This document shows, piece after piece, positions 39,135 through 46,428 of a stretch of DNA of 48,060 nt; position 1 is the stretch's first letter; the number at the start of each line of letters is the position of its first letter. The notes beneath the pieces are model-generated. The model was not told the DNA's origin. It did not search any database and saw only the letters and a program-made list of their open reading frames with translations. The position numbers were made by a program, and so were the translations under genes. Origin of the DNA: Candidatus Amesbacteria bacterium GW2011_GWC2_45_19 (GTDB lineage: Bacteria; Patescibacteriota; Microgenomatia; CAZETR01; Amesbacteraceae); assembly GCA_001001555.1 (NCBI GenBank), contig LCKS01000009.1:1-48060 (forward strand), given 5' to 3'.

Positions 39135-40823
39135 ATGCCTTTTCGATTAATCACTGAAGAACTTCCGGAACAAAAATCCATCAAGAAACAGCCGGCTCGA
39201 TACGCACTTCCTTTTATAATTTTTATTCCACTATTATTTATCTCCTATCCCATATCCCTATACTTTTTTCTGCGTTGTTCTGCTTCTCAATTTTTGCGTG
39301 GGAATTTTTCCACATCCTTAACCTGCGCAAAACTGTCATCCAGACTTTCGCAATTGGCTCCGCAGGTTTCTCCTTATTTAGTTGTCTCCCGCCAGTTATC
39401 CGAAACTCTGGTTCTGGCCAACCAATTCGCAACCGGCGCCCTTTCATATCTGCAGTCGCCAAACACTACCAACTTATCCTTTTCCCTGTCTCGTTTATCA
39501 GATTCATTGGCTTTTCTTCAAGCCGGCCTGCAACCGCTTCCCCGCCTGGCTCCGCTATTGCTCCGGGTAAATACCGCCCGGGCCCTGGCTCAAAAAATTT
39601 CTCCCCTCGTCTCTTCTTTGCCGGAATTAATATCTGTAAATGGCAAAAGCACAATTCTCGTTTTGCTTCAAGACTCAACGGAGTTGCGCCCTACAGGCGG
39701 ATTTTTAAGTCACATCGCGCTGTTAACTTTAGATAGCGGCCGGTTGATTAACGTCCAGATCTATGACACGGCTTCAACCGACAGTCAATTGCGGGGTCAG
39801 GTTTCTCCTCCCGCCGATCTGTCCCGGGTCATAGGGGAGTCGAGCTGGTTTCTGCGCGACTCGAATTGGGACCCGGATTTTCCCTCTTCTGCCGCCCGGG
39901 CTATCTGGTTTGTCAACAAAGAGCTGTCACTATCTCCCGACCGGGTAGTTAGCCTGAATTTGGAAACTCTAGTTGAACTTCTTTCCGCGACCGGCCCCCT
40001 CCGGCTCCCGGAACTTAATCTGACAGTCACCAAACAAAGCTTTTATTCCCAATATCTGGCCCGCCCCGACTTCCTCTCTCTTTTCTATCAGCGCCTTTTT
40101 GATCGGCTGCGCGCTCTTAATTCCACCCAACTATTCCAGGTCTTAGGAGTAATCATTAACTCTCTCGAATCCCGCCAAGCGTTTATTACCTCTACCGTTT
40201 GGGATGGGCAAGTCGCCCCACCCGCTTGCCGCTCAACTCTTCCTTGCTTAAATAATTATTTTTATGCCGTCAGCAGTAACGTCGGTGTCAACAAAACCAA
40301 TTTGTCTATCCGGACAACCGCTCAATTGGCCGTCCAACTTGCTCCCACCCGGGCCGATTTCAGTTATCAGGCAGATTTTACTCACACGTCTTCTCAAACC
40401 AATTGGCCTTCCGGCCGCTACAAAAACTATCTCCGTTTATATCTGCCGCCCCAATCTCAACCCGACGCTGTCCTGGTGAATGGTCAACCGGCTTCGGTTT
40501 ATTATGTCACCGCCGAACACGGGTTGGTTGTTCTCGGGGTGCTTATCGATATCCCTCCGGCATCTACGGCCAAATTATCCGTCCGCTGGCACCAGCCCCT
40601 TATTTTATCTTCCCGCTTCCGTTATCAATTAGACATTCCCAATCAGCCCGGCCAGTTACCGTATCCAATTACAGTTACAGTTACTTATCCCAAAGGATGG
40701 TTTGCTACTACCGCCACCACTCCCACTCTTGCCTCTGCCGGCCAGCTTCAGTATAATCAACCCCTGTCGCGCCCGTTGCGCTTCGATATTGATTTTGCTC
40801 AAGGAGTACTAAATGGCAATTAA
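39135..40823 (+). CDS. DUF4012 domain membrane-anchored protein
   Basis: 562 residues from ATG 39135. One N-terminal TM helix (about 24-44, YALPFIIFIPLLFISYPISLYFF) anchors an extracytoplasmic region. The DUF4012 core starts near 170 with TILVLLQDSTELRPTGGFLSHIALLTLDSGRL, the family hallmark, and NWDPDFPSSAARAIWFVNK. The C-terminal third is beta-rich (NYLRLYLPPQSQPDAVLVNG). The family is widespread in CPR and Actinobacteria; molecular role unknown, often near surface polysaccharide genes, which fits the ligase-like neighbour. It overlaps rplY by 11 bp. Confidence 0.85.
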   Translation: MPFRLITEELPEQKSIKKQPARYALPFIIFIPLLFISYPISLYFFLRCSASQFLRGNFSTSLTCAKLSSRLSQLAPQVSPYLVVSRQLSETLVLANQFATGALSYLQSPNTTNLSFSLSRLSDSLAFLQAGLQPLPRLAPLLLRVNTARALAQKISPLVSSLPELISVNGKSTILVLLQDSTELRPTGGFLSHIALLTLDSGRLINVQIYDTASTDSQLRGQVSPPADLSRVIGESSWFLRDSNWDPDFPSSAARAIWFVNKELSLSPDRVVSLNLETLVELLSATGPLRLPELNLTVTKQSFYSQYLARPDFLSLFYQRLFDRLRALNSTQLFQVLGVIINSLESRQAFITSTVWDGQVAPPACRSTLPCLNNYFYAVSSNVGVNKTNLSIRTTAQLAVQLAPTRADFSYQADFTHTSSQTNWPSGRYKNYLRLYLPPQSQPDAVLVNGQPASVYYVTAEHGLVVLGVLIDIPPASTAKLSVRWHQPLILSSRFRYQLDIPNQPGQLPYPITVTVTYPKGWFATTATTPTLASAGQLQYNQPLSRPLRFDIDFAQGVLNGN

Positions 40824-41469
40824 ACACATTCTCAAAGCCGAACCCCGTAAAATAACCGGACGCAAGGTCAAGTCTTTACGCAGTCAGGGATTGATTCCCG
40901 CCAACGTTTTTGGCAAGGACGTAAAATCACAGTCTCTTCAGGTCAAAGCCTCCGACTTCTCTAAATTGTACAAAGAAGTAGGGGAGTCGACTCTGATTTA
41001 CTTAGACGACCGTCCTGTCATGGTTCACGAGGTGGCCGTCCACCCCGTCACCGACAAAATCCTGCACGTCGATTTTCACCAGGTCAATCTCAAAGAAAAA
41101 ACTACCGCCGAAGTAGCCATCAAACTAACCGGCGAGGCCCCGGCCGAAAAAGAGAAGCAGGGGATTCTGGTCCAACAACTGCACGAGCTGGAGATTGAAG
41201 CTCTGCCCGCGGACATGCCAGAGTCCATAGAAGTTTCCATTGCCTCTTTGGCGGCAGACGGCGACGCCATCTATATCAAAGACATTTCTGTTTCATCTAA
41301 GCTAACTATCAAAACTGATCCGGAATCTATCGTAGTCAAAATCGAGCCTTTGGCTAAAGAAGAACCTAAAGAAGAAGTCCCTGTCACACCGTCACCGGCC
41401 ACGGTTGAAGAATCAGCTGCCCAGGAAGCCCCAGCTCCTGCCACACCGCCTCCGTCACAAACGGCATAA
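40813..41469 (+). CDS. rplY: 50S ribosomal protein L25 (CTC family)
   Basis: 5S rRNA-binding ribosomal protein, long CTC form of 218 residues. AAGGAG (40801-40806) precedes ATG 40813. The L25 N-domain (KAEPRKITGRKVKSLRSQGLIPANVFGKD, 8-36) and the TL5-like C-domain (KEKTTAEVAIKLTGEAPAEKEKQGILVQQL, LPADMPESIEVSIASL) are present. The last 40 residues are an Ala/Pro/Glu tail (EEPKEEVPVTPSPATVEES...); its final 86 bp are antisense to the 3' end of valS. Confidence 0.94.
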   Translation: MAIKHILKAEPRKITGRKVKSLRSQGLIPANVFGKDVKSQSLQVKASDFSKLYKEVGESTLIYLDDRPVMVHEVAVHPVTDKILHVDFHQVNLKEKTTAEVAIKLTGEAPAEKEKQGILVQQLHELEIEALPADMPESIEVSIASLAADGDAIYIKDISVSSKLTIKTDPESIVVKIEPLAKEEPKEEVPVTPSPATVEESAAQEAPAPATPPPSQTA

Positions 41470-43432
41470 ATGGGTGCAGCAATTTAAGGAATATTTCTAG
41501 CCCATGTTTTAGTTCCTCTTTGGCTACCTCGCCTTTTTTGGCTTTTTCAATAATCTCATCGCAGTACCAGTGCCAAAACTTATCATAAATAAACTCCGCT
41601 GCCATCCCCAACTGCATCTTCTCTATATGAGCACTTACTGATTTAATGATTTTGTTTAATTCGTTTTTAGTTTCAGCTTTGACGTTTGACTTTTGACTTT
41701 TGACTTCGCTTTGCGCCACAAAACGAGAGGCGTTCCAAATCTTATTCGCAAAATTCCGGTAGCCCCGGATTCTCTCCTCCATCTGTTGTTTAGAGATCAA
41801 CAAATCGTTTCCATTGTCTCGTCCTGCTACCAAAGCCATGCGCACCGCATCCGCTCCATATTTAGCAATTGCCTCGTTAGGGTTTACTCCATTGCCTTTG
41901 GACTTACTCATCTTGACGCCCTTTTCGTCTCTCAATACGCCATTAATTAGGGCAATTTCAAAAGGGACCTTCCCAGTTAGGTACAATCCAAACATAATCA
42001 TTCGCGCCACCCATAAAAATAAAATTTCATAGGCCGTATTCATCACCGACGTCGGATAAAATCGTTCGAAGTCTCTCTCGCCTGAAGTCTTTAGAGTGTT
42101 TGTCGGCCATTGTCCGGAAGAAAACCAGGTGTCAAAAGTATCCGGATCCTGCACCCACCCTTCCCCAGGACTCTCGATTGAAACAGTAGGGGATTCCCTC
42201 TTTTTGTCTTCTTTTCTATACCACGCTGGCAACTGGTGCCCCCACCAAATTTGCCGGCTAATTGGCCAGTCCCGGATATTTTCCATCCAGTTAAAATACA
42301 TTTTTTCATATTTCTGGGGAATAATTTTTACTTTGCCTTCGCGCACCGCTTTGATAGCCGGGGCCGCCAGCTCTTTTGTTTTTACAAACCATTGCCGGGA
42401 AATCAGCGGTTCAATAATCGTCCCGCACCGTTCGCAAGTTTTGACGCTATGTACTAGCTCCTCCGTTTTTATTAATTTTCCCCCCAGCATTTCTATCGTC
42501 TTTTCTCGAGCTGCGGCTACTTTCATAGCTTTTATTTCTTCCGGCACCCCCCCCATAATTTTTCCGTCAAAATCGATCACCGTCAAAGTTGGAAGTTCAT
42601 GTCTCTCTCCAATTTCATAATCAGTCACGTCGTGGCCCGGAGTTACTTTCAAAGCTCCAGTCCCAAATCCCATTTCTACCGCTGCGTCTCCAATGATTGG
42701 AATCTCCCGGTTTACCAGCGGAACCACGGCCGTTTTTCCAATTAAAGCTTTATATTTTTTGTCTTTAGGATTTACCGCTATCGCCACATCCGCAAAAATC
42801 GTCTCCGGTCGGGTAGTGGCAATTGTTACAGACCCGTAATCCAAGAAATACAGTTTATCTGTCTGATCTTTTTCTTCTGTTTCCAAATCAGACAAAGTGC
42901 TTCTACAGCGCACACACCAATTAACAATCCTGTATCCCCGGTAAACTAATCCGTCCTTGTGCATTTTTACAAACGTCTCGAGCACAAGTCGAGAGATCTC
43001 CGGGTCCAGCGTAAACTTCTCCCGGCTCCAATCGCAGCTCGATCCCAGCGCCCGCATTTGGTCTTCCATCAGATGCTTGTTTTCCAAGCAAAAAGCATAG
43101 CACTGTTTAGAAAACTCTTCCCGACCCAGGTCGTGTCGGGATTTACCTTCTTTCTGCAGTTTTTTTTCAAATGTCACTTGAGTCAAAATTCCGGCGTGGT
43201 CCACACCAGGTAACCACAGAGCAGGGGACCCCTTCATCCGGTGATACCGAATTAAAGCATCCGATACGGCGACGAACGTCGCATGTCCCAAATGTAATTC
43301 CCCATTCGCATTCGGCGGCGGCATAATAATGGTGAAGGGCTTGCCGTCTCCTTTGGGCTGAAAAGCCCCACTTTCTTCCCAGTTTTTATAAATCTCTTTC
43401 TCATATTTCTGATGCTCGTAAACCTTATTCAT
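41384..43432 (-). CDS. valS: Valyl-tRNA synthetase
   Basis: Charges tRNA-Val. 682 residues, much shorter than the usual 850-950; the C-terminal coiled coil that clamps tRNA is missing. HIGH-type motif is LHLGHA (45-50 in PPPNANGELHLGHA), the editing domain carries the ATTRPETIFADVAIAVNP motif, and KMSKSKGN is intact. CxxC pairs (CVRC, CERC) suggest zinc binding. The segment SEVKSQKSNVKAETKN derives from a 7-bp repeat array in the anticodon-binding part. ATG 43432 is 6 nt after TAAAAT. The 3' end overlaps rplY. Confidence 0.95.
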   Translation of the reverse strand: MNKVYEHQKYEKEIYKNWEESGAFQPKGDGKPFTIIMPPPNANGELHLGHATFVAVSDALIRYHRMKGSPALWLPGVDHAGILTQVTFEKKLQKEGKSRHDLGREEFSKQCYAFCLENKHLMEDQMRALGSSCDWSREKFTLDPEISRLVLETFVKMHKDGLVYRGYRIVNWCVRCRSTLSDLETEEKDQTDKLYFLDYGSVTIATTRPETIFADVAIAVNPKDKKYKALIGKTAVVPLVNREIPIIGDAAVEMGFGTGALKVTPGHDVTDYEIGERHELPTLTVIDFDGKIMGGVPEEIKAMKVAAAREKTIEMLGGKLIKTEELVHSVKTCERCGTIIEPLISRQWFVKTKELAAPAIKAVREGKVKIIPQKYEKMYFNWMENIRDWPISRQIWWGHQLPAWYRKEDKKRESPTVSIESPGEGWVQDPDTFDTWFSSGQWPTNTLKTSGERDFERFYPTSVMNTAYEILFLWVARMIMFGLYLTGKVPFEIALINGVLRDEKGVKMSKSKGNGVNPNEAIAKYGADAVRMALVAGRDNGNDLLISKQQMEERIRGYRNFANKIWNASRFVAQSEVKSQKSNVKAETKNELNKIIKSVSAHIEKMQLGMAAEFIYDKFWHWYCDEIIEKAKKGEVAKEELKHGLEIFLKLLHPFMPFVTEAVWQELGLPGQLILQPWPVTV
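41677..41708. repeat. Tandem 7-bp repeat array in valS
   Basis: tttgacg, tttgact, tttgact, tttgact. Encodes VKSQKSNVKA on the coding strand. Confidence 0.8.
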
Positions 43433-43438
43433 GCCTCA

Positions 43439-43444
43439 ATTTTA
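43439..43444 (-). promoter_or_regulatory. -10 box of valS
   Basis: TAAAAT between the tsaD stop and the valS ATG, 6 nt before the latter. Confidence 0.5.
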
Positions 43445-43446
43445 CC

Positions 43447-44484
43447 CTAGTTCTCATCCACTCTCCACCTCGGCCTTCGGTCTATAGTATCTGGATCGGT
43501 AAACTCACCGCGTTCGGCTCTGAAACCTGCCGCGATTCCAATCATTGCCGCATTGTCTCCATACATCCCTTTTGCCGGAAAATAAACACCCATCCCAACT
43601 TCATCACTTAATCTCTTAATCTCTTCTCTAAGCTTAGTATTGGCTGCTACCCCTCCACCTACAAGCAAGTCGTGAATACCTCTCCCTCTAACTCCCTCTC
43701 CTATTATAGGAGAGGGATGGGGTGAGGTATAAAAAGCGATAGAGTTCTTTGTCTCTCTTAGTAAGTGTTTAAACGCCGTTTCTTGAAAACTCGCCGCCAA
43801 GTCATTTACTTCTTGAGAGCTGAGCTCTGAGCGCTGAGCGTTGGTTAATCGGTAAAAGGCGGTTTTTAGACCGGAATAACTAAATGCCAAATTTTTCTCT
43901 TTCCCCGCCATCGGCAAAGGTAGGGGATACTTTTTCGGGTTGCCCAGCGCAGCTTTTTTCTCCAGCTCCGCCCCGCCCGGATATCCCAGTCCCAGCATCC
44001 TGGCCGCTTTATCTAATGCTTCTCCCAGCGCATCGTCCATCGTCCTAGCCACGATTTTATATCGCCCAATTTTTTCCACCCAAATTAGCTCCGTATGCCC
44101 TCCCGAAACAACTAAAGCCAATGCCGGAAATCTTACCTCCGGCGTTAGTCCGCTTAGCACATGTCCTTCAATGTGATTTACGGAGATCAACGGCTTATCC
44201 CATTCCTGAGCCAACCCTTTGGCCTTTTTAATACCGACCTCTAAAGCGATGGCAAGTCCCGGCCCCGCTGTGACCGCAATGGCGTCAACATCAGTAACCA
44301 GGGCTTTATTGATAACCCAATCTATTTTTTCTTCATGTGCCCGCTTGGCAATACTCGGCACCACGCCTCCAAACTCTTTATGCAAGGCCACCTGACTCCA
44401 TACCACATTCGACAATATTTTTGTGCCCTCGGTTACAGCGGCGCACGTCTCATCACAAGATGTCTCAATTGCTAATATCTTCAT
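43447..44484 (-). CDS. tsaD: tRNA N6-threonylcarbamoyladenosine synthase subunit TsaD
   Basis: Transfers the threonylcarbamoyl group to A37 of ANN-decoding tRNAs, with TsaB and TsaE. Start ATG 44484 (345 residues) has AGGAGG at 44492-44497; the frame opens 33 nt earlier. Motifs: AIETSCDETCAAV (4-16), HIEGH, VSGGHTELI, ALDKAARMLGLGYPGG and VGGGVAANTKLREE. Two inserts interrupt it: a 7-bp repeat segment (TNAQRSELSSQE, about 213-224) and palindromic copy E in frame (TSPHPSPIIGEGVRGRG, about 253-269) just before the GGGVAAN strand. It overlaps tsaE by 20 bp. Confidence 0.95.
   Translation of the reverse strand: MKILAIETSCDETCAAVTEGTKILSNVVWSQVALHKEFGGVVPSIAKRAHEEKIDWVINKALVTDVDAIAVTAGPGLAIALEVGIKKAKGLAQEWDKPLISVNHIEGHVLSGLTPEVRFPALALVVSGGHTELIWVEKIGRYKIVARTMDDALGEALDKAARMLGLGYPGGAELEKKAALGNPKKYPLPLPMAGKEKNLAFSYSGLKTAFYRLTNAQRSELSSQEVNDLAASFQETAFKHLLRETKNSIAFYTSPHPSPIIGEGVRGRGIHDLLVGGGVAANTKLREEIKRLSDEVGMGVYFPAKGMYGDNAAMIGIAAGFRAERGEFTDPDTIDRRPRWRVDEN
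43677..43729. repeat. Palindromic TA-ended element, copy E (in frame in tsaD)
   Basis: TACCTCTCCC to GGGGTGAGGTA, 53 bp; minus one TA this is 51 bp, 17 codons. Centre CCTCTCCTATTATAGGAGAGG as in copy D. Confidence 0.85.
43813..43846. repeat. Tandem 7-bp repeat array in tsaD
   Basis: gagagct, gagctct, gagcgct, gagcgtt; coding-strand CTCAGCG-type words give NAQRSELSSQE. Confidence 0.8.
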
Positions 44485-44887
44485 ACTCGATCCTCCTTTC
44501 GTTTTCTTTTTCTCCATAATTTAATTTCACCCAAACTATTGTGGCTTGAGATTTGAGATTTGAGATTTGTTTCCGGAACTTATCCGCCCACTCAATGATT
44601 ACTAAATGTTTATTTTTAATCATCTCGATAAGTCCTAATCTTTCTATTTCTGAAAAATCCTCCACTCTCCAGGCGTCGATATGATCCAGCCCCGGATATT
44701 CCCGGTGCAATATAAAAGTAGGGGACACCACAATATCTTTAATTCCCAATTCTTTAGCAATTGCTTTCGTTAGCGTCGTCTTTCCCGCCCCCAGCGGCCC
44801 CGTAAGCGCAATTACGTTCGGGTGTAACGCCAATATTTCTCTGGCGATTTTTTTTATTTCGTTCCTCTTAAATATACAGCTTGCCAT
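44465..44887 (-). CDS. tsaE: tRNA threonylcarbamoyladenosine biosynthesis ATPase TsaE
   Basis: P-loop ATPase that resets the TsaBD complex. 140 residues: Walker A ALTGPLGAGKTTLTKAIAKEL (27-47), SPTFILHREY switch region, HIDAWRVEDFSEIERLGL and VIIEWADKF are all in place. The segment RKQISNLKSQA comes from a gagattt-type repeat array (44545-44571). The start lies inside vanW (34-bp overlap) and the end inside tsaD, forming one tight operon. TsaB is not in the window. Confidence 0.94.
   Translation of the reverse strand: MASCIFKRNEIKKIAREILALHPNVIALTGPLGAGKTTLTKAIAKELGIKDIVVSPTFILHREYPGLDHIDAWRVEDFSEIERLGLIEMIKNKHLVIIEWADKFRKQISNLKSQATIVWVKLNYGEKENERRIEYEDISN
44545..44571. repeat. Tandem 7-bp repeat array in tsaE
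   Basis: gagattt three times plus a partial unit; same word as 7741-7775 and 33427-33458. Confidence 0.8.
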
Positions 44888-46407
44888 GGGCGATAGTTAG
44901 AATAAAAGGTGCGCTCCTGCAGTACTTCGTCGCCCCGGGTGACTTTCCAATCAAAAGCCACTTTGGCTCCCCACGCCGCCCAATCTACTTGCCGGACTTG
45001 TCCCGAAAGAATAGAGGGATCATCCTGATACAAGGCCGGGGGTGGGGGAGTCACATTCCACACCCGGGCCTTAGATATTTCCACTTTTCTCCCATCACTG
45101 GTTCCATACAATTCGAACGTCAACTTAGATTTTGCTTCGTCTACTGTCGTCTGAACTAGAATATACGCCGGGGTGTCGTTTTTAAATTTAAAATCCACGT
45201 CCGGAGTAAAGATAGTAGCGTCAAATCCCGGCTGGCTATCCTCCTCGTAAAAGTGAACTCGGTAGGCGTGCGCCGTCCGTTCTTCAATGGGTAGCCCGGC
45301 GGCCAGAATTGCCCGAAATAGAGTCGTCGACACTTGGCATACTCCGCCCCCGTCGCCCAATATAGTCCGTCCCTCTTTGATAATATAAGCCTGCTTGTAG
45401 CCTCCGGCGGCGGAAATATCCCCCACATATTTATTGAACGAAAAAATTTCCCCCGGCGCCACCAGCCCTCCGTTCATGTTCGCAGCCGCCTTTTTAATAT
45501 TAAATACTCTGTTTGGAATAGACCCGGAGAAATTAGATTCTCCTTTTCCAATTAATTCTTTTATTCCCAGAGTGTTCACTTGATCGGTTTTGATGGCCGG
45601 TTCAGCCGTAATAGTCGGAATCTCCACCATGACTTCCTTTTGCCCGTCTTTCTCCAAGTTGACCAAGTGACTAACTAACAAATTAACCAATTCTCCTTGT
45701 TTAACCACCACTCCATTTTCAGCCGGGGCAAACTCTTCCACCCGGCCATTTACATACCGGAAATGCGCGTTTTGGGGCAACCGGTCGATGCCCTGGGCCA
45801 ATGTCGCCACCCACCGCTCTATCTCCAATCTCTTCCAGCCATCCGCTTCCAGCCAAGTGATTACCTGCTCCGGCTCAATTTTCCAGCTATCCCTGCCACT
45901 TTTTATGGTGATGGATTTTCCCACTGACTTTTCCGCCCGCAGCTTCAATAATCCGGCTTGTCCAGCCGTTATTTGGGGCAGCAATTTTCTTACCGGTATC
46001 TCCACTTGCGCTTCATCGCTCCTAAGCAAATTTTGCCTAACTCTTTGCAACAGCTCTCTTTCGTCCACCTCTTGTCCATTCTCCCCCAAGCTTACTTCCA
46101 CTTTGCCTGATTTGATGCCTACCTCCGGCTCCTTAGCCGGAACATTAATCTGGGCAGAAATACTGGCAATTTTCTCGGTCAACCTATTCTCGTCTAGCGT
46201 CAACACCGCCTGCGCGTCATATTCCACCCCGATATCCGCCGTCTTTATCTCCCATCTGCTGGTTCCCCAAACTAAATTTATTGCCTGCCTTGCCTGTAGT
46301 GCCAGCACCGCCTGTCTTGTCTGTTCCCGCCTCTGTCTTTCCATCTTTACATACAACCCACCCACTAACCCCATGACCACCAATAATCCCACCAGCAAAT
46401 GTTTCAT
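44854..46407 (-). CDS. VanW family protein
   Basis: Membrane-anchored envelope protein, 517 residues from ATG 46407, chosen because TATAAT lies 7 nt upstream and a TM helix (about 3-22) follows at once. The middle has peptidoglycan-binding-like (YoaR/PG_binding_4) repeats (about 75-270). The VanW domain runs about 290-450: NFSGSIPNRVFNIKKAAANMNG, GGGVCQVSTTLFRAILAAGL and RTAHAYRVHFY are diagnostic. Cys in GGGVCQVST is conserved in the family. Function unproven, linked to cell wall and glycopeptide loci. It heads the vanW-tsaE-tsaD operon. Confidence 0.88.
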   Translation of the reverse strand: MKHLLVGLLVVMGLVGGLYVKMERQRREQTRQAVLALQARQAINLVWGTSRWEIKTADIGVEYDAQAVLTLDENRLTEKIASISAQINVPAKEPEVGIKSGKVEVSLGENGQEVDERELLQRVRQNLLRSDEAQVEIPVRKLLPQITAGQAGLLKLRAEKSVGKSITIKSGRDSWKIEPEQVITWLEADGWKRLEIERWVATLAQGIDRLPQNAHFRYVNGRVEEFAPAENGVVVKQGELVNLLVSHLVNLEKDGQKEVMVEIPTITAEPAIKTDQVNTLGIKELIGKGESNFSGSIPNRVFNIKKAAANMNGGLVAPGEIFSFNKYVGDISAAGGYKQAYIIKEGRTILGDGGGVCQVSTTLFRAILAAGLPIEERTAHAYRVHFYEEDSQPGFDATIFTPDVDFKFKNDTPAYILVQTTVDEAKSKLTFELYGTSDGRKVEISKARVWNVTPPPPALYQDDPSILSGQVRQVDWAAWGAKVAFDWKVTRGDEVLQERTFYSNYRPWQAVYLRGTK

Positions 46408-46413
46408 AAAATG

Positions 46414-46420
46414 TATTATA
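46414..46420. promoter_or_regulatory. Overlapping divergent -10 boxes
   Basis: TATAAT on the minus strand (46415-46420) serves vanW, 7 nt before its ATG. TATTAT on the plus strand (46414-46419) lies 9 nt before ATG 46429. One 7-bp AT core would serve both, so the two genes probably compete for polymerase. Confidence 0.5.
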
Positions 46421-46428
46421 CTTGACAT

